Below, in pieces: positions 1-10,429 of a DNA stretch of 64,000 nt. This DNA is from Lantana camara. Its lineage: Eukaryota; Streptophyta; Magnoliopsida; Lamiales; Verbenaceae. Location: positions 77,722,501-77,786,500 of the forward strand of contig CM074858.1 in NCBI GenBank assembly GCA_037501455.1, written 5' to 3'. The position numbers were made by a program, and so were the translations under genes. Positions within the stretch are counted from its first letter, which is position 1; the number at the start of each line of letters is the position of its first letter. The notes below the pieces were generated by a model, which worked only from the letters and a program-made list of their open reading frames with translations, had not been told where the DNA came from and searched no databases.

Positions 1-1569
1 GTAATTATATAATCCCCGAACGAAAACTCCTGGATTCAACTTCTGTTCCACTTGTAGAATTGATTTCCTGACCCCTCTCGAACCTTAAGTCTCCAGTTAT
101 TCTCCCGATTCACCAAGCAACCACCGTGATTGAAACCCTTCAAGTCTACTATTTCACTCTGAATCGGTTATAGAACTCCTCTTCTTACTTACCTACTTGT
201 GAGCATATAATTTCCTTCCAAATTCCTCAATTCGCACTCTTACACGACCCTTCAATTTGAATCCGGAAAATAAACTCATTCCTCCCGATTATAGAGTCCT
301 AAGCTCTTTACCTTTCATGAATCCAAATCTACCAGCCTGATTGAAATGATCTTCTTCTCCTACTTGAATTTACTTCCCAATTAACTAAGCCTCAATTTAA
401 CTACACCTTGAATCTTGAATAATGAATGTCCCAATCTCCTTCACCTTATCCTCGAATGAAATAGACTTCCTTGCCCGGTAGGCGCGTCATTTCTGGTAGT
501 ACAAATTTCCCTTAATGAATTCTTTTATTTCGGATTTCATCCTTTGAATCCTAACTTAATAAACTTGTCATCAAACTTTTTCCGTACTTGATCCTTAGCC
601 TAAAATTCCTTAGTAGCACTTTCTGTGAATTGATAATCCAAGTGGGAGATTCTGAAGTTTGAATGTTTCGACGTGTTGCTCCATATCTTCCAATTCAACC
701 ACATCATGGTTGGTAATCTTTAGAGTCATTCCCCGAGAATACCTCTTCCTTATTATTAGAACTCCCGATTTAAACATCTTCGAAATTCTCTCCTTCCAAC
801 CCTTGAATCACTCGCTAACGGCAATCCGGTTATCTCCCTCTAATTAACACTTTGCCTCTCTTGAGTACTTTCCTTTACCGTTCCCTATCTGTCGATGTAT
901 TTCTTCAACGCGATAACTTATCTTGCATCAGAAAATAAACTCGTCTTACCCAAATGTAGAATCCCGAACATGTTGATTTCCATAACTGGTTGTTTAATCT
1001 TTCTGGCTGTCGTGTTAGAAAGTTGAATCCGGTTGATATAACCCAAAGGTAATTCCCAAGCTTGTACTTCGATCGGAAATAATTAATTGACTTTCCTTCG
1101 ACGCCCAAATTTTAGCCTCAACTTGCACACCCTTCTCAAATTCGGTAGTAGCCCAAAACTATCGAGCAACTGGCCGTGGTTTGATATTCTGTCTACAACC
1201 TGTAACTCACAACTTTTATTGAAATAAAGGCATGCAGGTGAGGCATGCTCATGTCACATAATAGTCACATAATTAATGCTCGCGATGAAAATTTAATATA
1301 AATGCAACAAGTAGTATATTAATGTTTAAATAACACACATTAAGCACATAATTGCAAAGAATTCCAGATCAATTAATTAGCACGAACTATCAGAAATCAA
1401 TGCCAAGCACATATTGTCAAGTAATCTAATTAATTCGAAAAATTCAATTAGCTTCAGATAATATGCAAGACTCTCAATCAACAATTAATCCTATGCCGTT
1501 CGACCTAGACGTGACACGACACGACACTAGAACCTCGGTTTTGCAACCGGGCTCTGATACCACCTAAGA
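1..1569 (-). mobile_element. Element D: PBS-proximal part of internal region (non-coding, incomplete)
   Basis: This is the end of a minus-strand LTR element's internal region next to its primer-binding site; the rest lies left of the window. No frame encodes a recognisable gag or pol protein, and the two short open frames (659-847 plus, 905-1108 minus) match nothing I know. The stretch 1150-1300 resembles the corresponding part of element B near 46440-46560, including a shared CTGGCCGTGGTTTGATATT-like block, so D and B look like members of one non-autonomous family. Orientation follows from the PBS at 1549-1562 reading on the minus strand directly before an LTR end. The missing left part could still contain coding sequence. 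Confidence 0.65.
1549..1562 (-). other. Element D primer-binding site (tRNA-iMet type)
   Basis: On the minus strand this reads TGGTATCAGAGCCC, complementary to the 3' end of plant initiator-methionine tRNA. It lies seven bases inside the LTR end at 1570, the normal arrangement for a 5' LTR, so the LTR to its right is D's 5' LTR. Confidence 0.85.
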
Positions 1570-4182
1570 TGTAGCACCCCTATACGTAGGGATACCACAC
1601 CCCCGCACTATAGGCCGATCCACATACGAAATGGACCATCCGTACATGAACTAACCTATAGCGAACGGGTGACAAAGAAAAGAAAAGACGAGCTAGGCGG
1701 GACTAAACCCCAAGGCAATACAAAATCAAGGCATAACAGTTAAAAGCGGAAGCATTAACTCATAAATACATATAGGTACCATATTTATCAGATAGATACG
1801 TATAGATACCGAACTTAACTGTCAATACATTATCATCTCTTATACATGATCAAGTATTCAAAATGTGATAACAATAGACATGACATGAGAAGTAGTAAAA
1901 TATATACATGATGGTACACTGATAGACTCGTGACAATGCAAGACTGGACCAGACTCCCGCCTAGCACGACCGGCTCTCAAGTACCTGAAAAGTGAAGTAT
2001 CAGTCTACTGAAGACTGAGTGAGGGGCATAAATATATATAGCGCAATCACATGCAAGTTATAACCTCGGGTAAGGTTTTATAATTAAAAGTAATATAAGT
2101 TCACAATAACATAAACTCGCCCGAGATTACAACTACCAGTATTAAGTACTTGTTCGTTTTCATGCAATCAATCAATACATGGCCCCGGCGAGTAAGGGCG
2201 GTCTCCAACCGATCTCCCAATGAACATGAACCTGCTTGCTTGTTTAATAGTCAATAGGTGATCATGCAATTCACTTATCGTGCAATCGTGCGATAGTGTA
2301 CTCATATAACACGTTCATGAAATGACAATCATGCAATAACCCGAGGCACATCCGTGGTGCCGGACTCGTCACCAGTCTCCTTTTTCCTCCGGTTTGATGA
2401 AGGGATTGCAAGGCCCCAACATCCAATCTCATTGAGCAGAGGGTACATGAATCCCTAAGCCCGGAGCTCCTTCCTCCACTAATCTCCTAGTGGATTCAGG
2501 GGTGACCCCTAACATGGTGAGGATAGCGCCAGAGTTACCCGTCAGCCCTTGCTTTCCCGGTTGGCTCTAGTCACTACCCTCGGGCCCAAACGGAACCGGT
2601 CATGCTACTCGCCTAAACATGCATGAAACGATACCTGACTTGCTTGCTTGCTTGCTTGCTTGAACCTGGCTTGAAATGATTAATGATTTATAGAAAGTAT
2701 AATCGTAAATACTATTTTGGCCAAAATATCACATAAGGGGTATACGGGTTCTATGTAACTAACGATTAAACCTCACCTATACCGACAAAGACAAGTAGGC
2801 ACGATCTACAGGGCTTGCTCCTCGTCCCTACCCTCGTGACCTGTGCAAACACGACACTTATACATGAGACATGACCCAAAATGCCCAAAATGTGACGAAC
2901 GGCGGAAATGTATCGAGATGACCACGAAAATGCAATGTGGTATGATAACATGTTGTTTCACATCATATTAGCACATATTACAGCAATTCGGGGTCAAAGA
3001 AGTCGTTGGATCGAGGGGCTAAAAATGTAATTTTATGCAGTCACATTTGTTCTGTCAGCGAGGTGGGAACAGCCGTTCCGGGTTGCCTTTGTAAATGGGA
3101 ACGGTCGTTCCCATTCCTCCCAAAACACACCCACGTTTTCCCCCCTTTAAAACGCGCGGAAGCTGGGAACGGCCCTTCCGGCACAAGGCCAAAATGGGAA
3201 CGGCCGTTCCCATGCTCGGCCGCCTAAATCATTTGAAAAGGTGGGAACGCCCGTTCCCACAATGCCTTGAGGCTGGGAACGGCCGTTCCCTGTTTCTGCA
3301 AATATGAAGAACAGAGAAAAACAGGGGAGGTTATGGGAATGATCAACAAAGCAACCAAAAATCCATTTGCAATCTACCAAGTTATGTTTTGCTGGAAGTA
3401 TGATGCATACATATTCAACAAGCAATAAAACTCCATTTAAACACCTAAATCATGGAAAATCACCAAGAATCCAGGTTCCAAGCTCATGATCACACTTGAT
3501 CATTCAAGCTCAATTCTCAACCAATTCATGCACAAATCATGCCATAATTCATGATATAATCACATAATCATGCTTCCAACTTCAATTAACTCATCTAACA
3601 TATAAATCCCAAACCCTAGCTCAATCATACATGCTCAAGAATCAAGAGTTCATGCACAACCAACCTTGGAAATGAAAGAAAGGAAGAAGATGGATGAGGG
3701 TGATGATCAAGCTTCCCAAACTTGGATTAATACTTGAAATTCTTGATGAAATGGATGAAAATCACTTCCTTTCCTTTTCTTCTTATTACCGAGAGAGAGA
3801 GGAAGCAAATATGTGGAAGAATTTGGAAGCAAAATGATTGAAGAAGCTTGGAGATGATATACCCTGATATTTAGGAAATATGTAATATTTGCAATTAAAC
3901 CCTCCAAGTTATTTAAGTTAAGCAATTAAGGATATCAAGTTTGGAAGGTGATCACTTTAGTCCCCAAAGGTTTCAAGCAATTTGGTCCCTAAATTTAAAA
4001 GAATGGACATCTAGGGCCAAGTTGACAATTAAATCATTTTCGGTAAATCTCACGAAATAAACATTTTCAAGTTATGAGATAAATTATAAATTAAATATGA
4101 ATTTCATGAAAGTATTATAAAATATAATTTATAAAATTATTTTAGACATAAGATATCAATAAATAAAAATCGGGGCGTTACA
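1570..4182 (-). mobile_element. Element D 5' LTR (2.6 kb)
   Basis: On the minus strand the LTR starts TGTAACGCCCCG at 4182 and ends GGGTGCTACA at 1570, giving TG...CA ends. The PBS follows on the left; on the right, 4183 resumes the LTR of element E, which matches E's second LTR from 8811. The five bases after the right end (GTTTT, 4183-4187) are the likely target duplication; its partner is outside the window. The U5-side part is closely similar to the end of A's 5' LTR, whereas the U3 start resembles A's 3' LTR and the C LTRs. It contains a TTGC tetranucleotide run at about 2640-2661 and the hairpin cluster at 3065-3290. No protein is encoded. Confidence 0.85.
3065..3290. repeat. GGGAAC/GTTCCC hairpin-palindrome cluster in D LTR
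   Basis: Five or six copies of an inverted repeat with a four-base centre. Clear copies: ATGGGAAC-GGTC-GTTCCCAT (3095-3114), ATGGGAAC-GGCC-GTTCCCAT (3194-3213), GTGGGAAC-GCCC-GTTCCCAC (3241-3260), GGGAAC-GGCC-GTTCCC (3275-3290). The outermost pair changes from A-T to G-C in step. Decayed copies lie at 3065-3079 and near 3175. Equivalent clusters occur in the C and A LTRs. Confidence 0.9.
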
Positions 4183-5043
4183 GTTTTGATTTGAGTAAGT
4201 GTGTTCTGTCTGTCCTTCTGTCATAAGTTCGTGAAACGGGGGTGATATACTTTTAAGCTAATAAGATATGCTCCGATATGTGTGTTAAGTCTGTCTGAAT
4301 CTGAGTTGTGCCTTAAGAAACTTTTGATTTAAGATTTGTTTGGTCTGTTTGATAAGTCTCCCTATATGTATATTATCACGGGAAAATGTTTTGGCGTGCA
4401 AAAACTAACCCCGGGTTCACGAACGTCGCTTCTTCTTTGTGCTTTGCTCTATATATATGTATAGTGTGCGTGTGTCAGCCCCTCGCTCAGTCTTTGGACT
4501 GACCCCTCCCCGTTTATATTTTTAGTTGCGGGTTCAGGTCGTTGGAGTTCGTGCTAGGCGGCGTTGTGTCGAGTCTGTGTCTGTTCGTTTAAGTTTGTTA
4601 AGTATTTTATTCTGATTTATGGTTCGTAAACTCTGTATAAGATATGTTCTGTGCAGGTTAGGAATCTATGATTTGAATGTTTCGAATTCGGGACAGGTTA
4701 GGACAGGTGCTCGGATTAGTTGAACCCGTTTTGACGTGTAATTATTCGGGACAGGTTAGGACAGGTTTGTTGAACTAGTTGAACCCGTATATTTGATTCT
4801 AATGTATGAACTGCGTTGTTTGCTAGGTGTGTAAAAGTTTTTGTAAGTTGGCATTTCGTGCTACTTCCGCTGTCATGTTTTGCATTCTTTCACTTGTACA
4901 GGGTTAGATACCGCCTAGCCAGTGGGTGCGTTTTTCGTCTGTCACCCGTTCGCTGTGACTTAGGACGTGTACGGACCCTCCATTTCGTACACGTGTCGGG
5001 TCATAGTGCGGGGGTGTGATGCCCCACCGCTTGGGGTGTTACA
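4183..5043 (+). mobile_element. Element E 5' LTR, right part (interrupted by D)
   Basis: This matches the last part of E's 3' LTR (8811-9698) at roughly 97% by eye. The main difference is a 26-bp stretch present at about 8871-8896 and absent here near 4243. It ends GGGGTGTTACA at 5043 and is followed by a PBS, so it is the end of a 5' LTR on the plus strand. The first roughly 2.6 kb of this LTR lies beyond D, left of the window. It contains the conserved U5 block CACCCGTTCGCTGTGACTTA seen in many LTRs here. Confidence 0.88.
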
Positions 5044-5050
5044 TCTTGAG

Positions 5051-5062
5051 TGGTATCAGAGC
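5051..5062 (+). other. Element E primer-binding site (tRNA-iMet type)
   Basis: TGGTATCAGAGC, seven bases after the LTR end at 5043; a perfect match to the complement of the plant initiator-Met tRNA 3' end. Confidence 0.9.
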
Positions 5063-5388
5063 TACCAGGTTCAGAACCGGTGCTCTGGAGTCGTGTCGTG
5101 TCAGTTTAGGTTGTACGGCATAGGAATATGTGCGCATTGCATCCGTTTGGCCTGTAATTTTGCTTCCTCAGTTTGAATTGTATTGAGTTATGTGGCTAAG
5201 TGCGCAATATGATTACGATTGTGCAACATTTTATCAATGTGCCTTTAATTGCTTTTATTGTTGTGCTTACATGACTTAAACGCCACATTACATTTGCATT
5301 CTTAACACTCATGCACCAACTTAGTGTTTTAACTACAGGGCTGCTTTAGCAGCAATGTAATCACCTTTCTTGGTCAAGGCTTCCAATA

Positions 5389-5420
5389 CTACGGTGAACG
5401 ATACGTTAAGCATGCATGAC
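5389..5420 (+). other. Conserved internal box (CTACGGTGAACG...CATGCATGAC)
   Basis: The block CTACGGTGAACGATAC, followed by TTAAGCATGCATGAC, recurs in the C units (52851-52880, 57967-57996, altered at 62771-62800) and in B on the minus strand (44101-44130). In every case it precedes the hairpin array by roughly 110-210 bp. Its function is unknown; conservation between otherwise different internal regions suggests a cis-acting role. Confidence 0.7.
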
Positions 5421-5531
5421 ACGAGCATACATGCATTCTTTATTTGATTAATTCTTAATATTACGTGATATATCTGTCAATTGTGATACTTACTGATTGT
5501 TGTGATTTTAATTCTGCTTTTGTGCTTGAGT

Positions 5532-5930
5532 GAGAGAGATTTGATTCTCTCTATTTATGTGCTAGGGGGATGTTAATTCTTCCTACTTGTGTGTTAGAGA
5601 GATGCTGGATTCTCTCTATATTACGTGACAGAAAGATGCTGGATTCTTTCTGAGTTTCGTGCTCGAGAGATGCTGGAATCTCTTGTTCTTAGGTATTCGA
5701 GGGATGCTGGATTCCCTTGAATTTAGGGTTTGAGAAATGCCGGATTTTCTCAAACTAGATTGTCTGAGAGATGTGGAATCAATCAGACTTAGGGTGAGAG
5801 ACGGGGTTCTCTCGATGTTGTGCCTGAGAGACGGGGTTCTCTCTTTTGTGTGTTGAGAAATGGGGTTTTCTCTTTTGTGTGCCGAGGGACGGGGTTCCTT
5901 CGCTTGTGTGTCGAGAGATGGGATTCTCTC
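5532..5930 (+). repeat. Tandem array of about twelve covarying hairpins in E
   Basis: Each unit is arm-loop-arm, spaced 30-45 bp. Examples: TAGAGAGA/TCTCTCTA (5595-5602, 5611-5618), CAGAAAGA/TCTTTCTG (5629-5636, 5645-5652), TTCGAGGGA/TCCCTTGAA with one G.U (5696-5704, 5713-5721), GTTTGAGAAA/TTTCTCAAAC (5728-5737, 5746-5755), GAGAGA/TCTCTC (5796-5801, 5808-5813), GAGAAA/TTTCTC (5855-5860, 5867-5872), CGAGGGA/TCCTTCG with one G.U (5883-5889, 5896-5902). Loops are TGCTGGAT-like in the first half and CGGGGT-like in the second. Changes in one arm are matched in the other. One unit (5762-5788) has kept only its outer stem. Confidence 0.92.
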
Positions 5931-6219
5931 TCTTGTTTGTTGCGGTTGCGTTACTTTTGGCCAGACGACAGCTTGCAAGCAACGAGGACGTGACGGTATC
6001 AAGCTTCGGGTGCAGTGGCCTAGTGGTGATCGAATGAGTTGAAGTGACCAACGGTCAAGTGCTCAGTAGGACCTCTATAACAACGATGCTAACTAAGGGA
6101 GAAGTATCCTGCAGAGATTGCAGTCCGCCTAGATCAGAGTTGCGCAGCGGAAGCTAGAAGTGGAATTCGTTTCAGCTTCATTAAAGATCTGACCTTAGGA
6201 CCTGAGGACAGGTCCTTTT

Positions 6220-6233
6220 GAAGGAGGGGAGTT
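6220..6233 (+). other. Element E polypurine tract
   Basis: The purine-rich GAAGGAGGGGAGTTT stretch lies immediately before the 3' LTR start (TGTAACATCCCG at 6234), the expected plus-strand priming site. Confidence 0.8.
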
Positions 6234-9200
6234 TGTAACATCCCGCTCGTCCGATTTATAAGGTACGCCATGTTCCAACCTTTTAATCTGTTTAATTATG
6301 TGATTTTATATTTTTGTGGCCCTATTTTGAACTCTTTTAGAGTTTAGGGGCCCTTTTGTAATTTTCTCTTTTCAGGGGTCTTTTGGTCATTTCTCGTTCG
6401 ATCGAGTTATCGACCTTTTTGACCCCTTCAACGCGTTCGGGGCATCGAGATGAGTCCGTAGACTCTGAGTTTGCCCAATTCTGACTTCGTTAGCCCATTC
6501 TTCCGACCGTTTTTACGTACGAGGACCCGAGATTTATACCCCGAATCCTTGTAATTCGTGCCAAAGATCAGATCTCAGCCTTCAGCGTCTTCCTCCAGCG
6601 AATAGCACTGTTCACACACTCGAAGGTGTGATTTCACACACATGCTCGTTCTCCCTCGTTTCTCGACGGAATTCAACGAATCAATAGTCGAAATTCATCA
6701 GCTCGACGAGCCCGTCACAACCGTACCAAGATCGTGGCTAACCGACCACCCACGGCGGCGCAGCGGCGGCCTGAAAGTGGCGGGTGGCGCCACCACTTCG
6801 TCGCCGGCCAACCACTACCCTACCCTACGTTTTTGATCCTTCCCGTTCCATTTCCGGCCTCTTTTTTGAGCGAATCGCGGCGGAGATGGCGGAATCGGCG
6901 GTGGCGCGGTGGCAGAACTTCGGCGGCGATTTGGGCCCTTTTTCCGGCCGGTTTCGGTGTTGGTCGCTTCACGAAAGTTGCTTAGAACGGCGGAAACTAG
7001 CGGATGGCGTTGGCCCCGACTCGAGAACCGGCCTGCAGTGGCGAACCGGTGGCGGACCGGGCCTGGACCGGCGGTCCAATTTTCCGGTGACTTTTTCTGG
7101 GTTTTGGCTGGGGGCTTTCGTAGAGCTCGTTACGGGCTTTCCAACGGTATGTCCGGATTTTATTTTCGTTTAGCGGTTTGTATTTAATTTCAGTATTCGT
7201 ACTAGGATTTTGGTTCGGGTTTTCGTCAACGAAGTCCGACGTGTTTGGTATTTTCTGAAATTGATTGAGGGCTTTTGTCGAGCAGGCCGAGACACACGTT
7301 TCTGTCCTTCCGGGGATTTTTTCGACCACCGAAGGCGGTGTTCCGGTGGCGGCCGGTGGCTGTTCGGCCGGCTACGGTGGCGGCATTCCGGCGAATTTCG
7401 GACAGTAGGTCCGTTTCTTTGTGGTGAGTCCAACGTCACTTCCCGTTCGTCAATCGGATGTCCGGTTGATTTGTTGTGATTTATTTTGTATAACTTGAAT
7501 ATTTGAAATTAATTGTTTTAATTGCTAATTGCTTGATTTGTCGATCGAATTGTATTTCAATGAGTACGAAATCATGTATTAGATGAATTATGGATTATAT
7601 TGATGCTTTGATATGCCATTTGAATTCCGATGTATCGAATTTGAGCTATTTGGCTATCTTGAAGGGGGTGTATATGTAATTTCACTAAACATATAAATTG
7701 TATGAACTTGGTAATATTGAATAACATAATTGGAATTTGATATATGACTTCGTAAGCTTAAAGGGATTCGTAACGTGCTATTATGTGAATTTTGTATAAA
7801 ATGTGATATGTAAACTTGCGTGATTTGAATTAATTGAACTTCAAATTGTGACTTGGTAAATAAATATGTTAATCACGTAAATTTGAATTTGATATGTAAC
7901 TTCGTGATCTTTAAATAGAATTTGTAGCATGTTATTATATGATTTGTTTGGCTTTATAATACGTATAAATTTACGAAATGTTATCTGTGAATTCCATTGC
8001 CTTTCGAGTCCCCTTAATTGCATTAATTGTGCTTATGGACATGCCTTAATGTTTTGTTTTGCCTGAAATTAATATGGATTTGAATCCTGCTTATGTGATT
8101 GCATTTGCTGTGCGTCCCTGTGTGGTTGTCTGAGTTTGAGTTTGAGCCTTGTGGTCTGTTTTGTGTGTTCAGTTGGTTCAGGTGCACCCGGGGTGGTGAC
8201 AAGTGAATCGTGCAGGTTCCGGGGTGGACCTTCTGCTTTGTGTTCGCCTGTGTTTGGTACCAGGTGAGGTTAGGATATAGTTATACCCTATTGCAACGTG
8301 ATCGTTTTCGAATGCATGCGCTTTATAAGCCTTATGTATATGTAGATATGTGTGAAGTACGTATTTTGCTGGTTTTGTCATATGATTTGATTTGAAAATA
8401 CGAAACGCTATGTATGAGCCTATGTATGCTTTGTCTCAGTTCTGTTATGATTTCGAAGTCAGTCTGCGTGATATGTACGTGTGATATGATAAGCACGATC
8501 TGCATGAGTTATGCTTTGTCTGTCTGTGTGTGACAAGTTAAGTTTTCGGTATGTCTGTTTATCTGTGTGATGGGCCCCGGAGATTGTGGGTAAGGGAGAC
8601 CCGAGACGACCATTGGGGTCGCCGGTTACGACCCCTGTGCACTTCTCCAAGAAACGGGAGACTTAGTTCTCCTATGCCGACGGAGCGCATTTTGGCTGGC
8701 CGTCGAAGGAACCAGACGGGATCCTCCGGTTCATATGTTTCGTTCTGTGGTGGGTTGAGAGGGGCACCTCTCTTCCCCAATGGTGTGCAGGTAGGATTGT
8801 TTTATGAGTTTTGTTTTGATATGAGTAAGTGTGTTCTGTCTGTCCGTCTGTCATAAGTTCGTGAAACGGGGGTAGATTCTTAAATTAAGATAAAAATTGA
8901 TATACTTTTAAGCTAATAAGATATGCTCCGATATGTGTGTTAAGTCTGTCTGAATCTGAGTTGTGCCTTAAGAAACTTTTGATTTAAGATTTGTTTGGTC
9001 TGTTTGATAAGTCTCCCTATATGTATATTATCACGGGAAAATGTTTTGGCGTGCAAAAACTAACCCCGGGTTCACGAACATCGCTTCTTCTTTGTGCTTT
9101 GCTCTATATATATGTATAGTGTGCGTGTGTCAGCCCCTCGCTCAGTCTTTGGACTGACCCCTCCCCGTTTATGTTTTTAGTTGCAGGTTCACGTCGTTGG

Positions 9201-9698
9201 AGTTCGTGCTAGGCGGCGTTGTGTCGAGTCTGTGTCTGTTCGTTTAAGTTTGTTAAGTATTTTATTCTGATTTATGGTTCGTAAACTCTGTATAAGATAT
9301 GTTCTGTGCAGGTTAGGAATCTATGATTTGAATGTTTGGAATTCGGGACAGGTTAGGATAGGTGCTCGGATTAGTTGAACCCGTTTTGATGTGTAATTAT
9401 TCGGGACCGGTTAGGACAGGTTTGTTGAACTAGTTGAACCCGTATATTTGATTCTAATGTATGAACTGCGTTGTATGCTTGGTGTGTAAAAGTTTTTGTA
9501 AGTTGGCAATTCGTGCTACTTCCGCTGTCATGTTTTGCATTCTTTCACTTGTACAGGGTTAGATACCGCCTAGCCAGTGGGTGCGTTTTTCGTCTGTCAC
9601 CCGTTCGCTGTGACTTAGTACGTTTACGGACCCTCCATTTCGTACACGTGTCGGGTCATAGTGCGGGGGTGTGATGGCCCACCGCTTGGGGTGTTACA
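6234..9698 (+). mobile_element. Element E 3' LTR (3.5 kb)
   Basis: Starts TGTAACATCCCGCTCG after the polypurine tract and ends GGGGTGTTACA at 9698. Its last 890 bp pair with the 5' LTR part at 4183-5043. The five bases after it, GGCAA (9699-9703), are the probable target duplication. The first third closely matches LTR I (12485-13114, minus) and more distantly the start of B's 3' LTR. A GC-rich block at about 6700-7440 breaks the AT-rich background and gives several overlapping open frames that look like composition effects. I did not find the four-base-centre hairpin cluster of the other LTRs here. Confidence 0.88.
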
Positions 9699-10361
9699 GG
9701 CAAAGCTTGGAAAAATTGACAATATTCGGCAGTGCACAAGCTGTAGGAAAATGGAAATATCTTGAGTTTTAGAAGTTGGGATTGAGTTTTACTTGTTGGA
9801 AATAAAACTAGATAAATAGAATTTTCCAAGGATATTTGGCACGAATCATGGTTCAAAACGATGTAGAAATGGCGGAGGTCCAAATTTGGATGAACGCAGA
9901 TTGTCAAAAAAGTGGCTACACCAAAAAGAATTAATAATATCTCACAAATGGGAAAAGATATTGAAGTGATTCTAATTGGAGAATATTCTACACTTCAAGA
10001 GGTTTCCGTGGTTCAAAAATCCGATCATTCGGAGTTCGTATGAGGGAATCGCGGTCGTGACAAAATTGCACTGAAAATCAATCGCTGCCGCGACTGAAAA
10101 ATAGCCAACACTCGAATTGTTAGTCGCGGCCTCGACCAAAAATGGTCACGAAACGGTCGCGGGCACGACCTTCAACTCGAGCAGCTGTGATGGTGTCGGG
10201 AAAACAGGTTAGAGGCGGAAAAGGAGTCAAGAATGTCAATGGAGCTCCCAATTCACCCAAAATAAAACAACAACAATGAAGTACAACATATATACACATA
10301 TCACTCATCAAATTATGAATCAATCCATCAAGTTTCCTAAACCCCCCTCCCCCCCCCCCCC

Positions 10362-10412
<51 letters not shown>

Positions 10413-10429
10413 TTATATACACACATATG
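9699..10429 (-). mobile_element. LTR fragment H' (host of the E insertion)
   Basis: Collinear with 23780-24490 of LTR H in the same orientation: shared stretches include ATATCTCACAAATGGGAAAA and ACTTCAAGAGGTTTCC. It is therefore part of an H-family LTR on the minus strand, cut on the left by E and on the right by the Copia LTR at 10430. A decayed GC-rich hairpin cluster lies at 10044-10170 (for example GGTCGCGGGCACGACC) and a C/CA/TA microsatellite at 10347-10406. The open frame at 10120-10422 (minus) is a translation of that microsatellite. Confidence 0.75.
10347..10406. repeat. Compound microsatellite (C)n(CA)n(TA)n
   Basis: An uninterrupted C run, then CA dinucleotides, then about 15 TA dinucleotides, inside LTR fragment H'. 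Mononucleotide length may be unreliable because of sequencing. Confidence 0.9.

Larger units (their letters stand above)
5044..6233 (+). mobile_element. Element E internal region: very short and non-coding
   Basis: Only 1,190 bp separate E's LTRs, about a third of one LTR. No gag or pol remnant is visible. In order it holds the PBS (5051), an AT-rich leader, a conserved TACGGTGAACG box (5389-5420), a twelve-member hairpin array (5532-5930), a unique stretch and a polypurine tract (6220-6233). Open frames across the array (5616-6051 minus, 5846-6042 plus) are translations of the repeats, not genes. The element is non-autonomous and would depend on proteins from a relative. Confidence 0.85.

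Noticed and set aside
5616..6002. 128-residue minus-strand frame with repeats (RENPISQHTKERTPSL type), apparently a repetitive protein
   Set aside because: It is the translation of the hairpin array in E; the same happens at 43371-43738 in B. The DNA-level pairing explains the repeats.
6734..7479. GC-rich overlapping frames that look like a captured gene
   Set aside because: Frames of similar length occur on several frames and both strands, and no domain is recognised. They lie within an LTR. Kept only as a GC-rich block.
10120..10422. 100-residue minus-strand frame with YIYIYI and GGGGGG runs
   Set aside because: Pure translation of the TA/CA/C microsatellite and adjoining LTR sequence.
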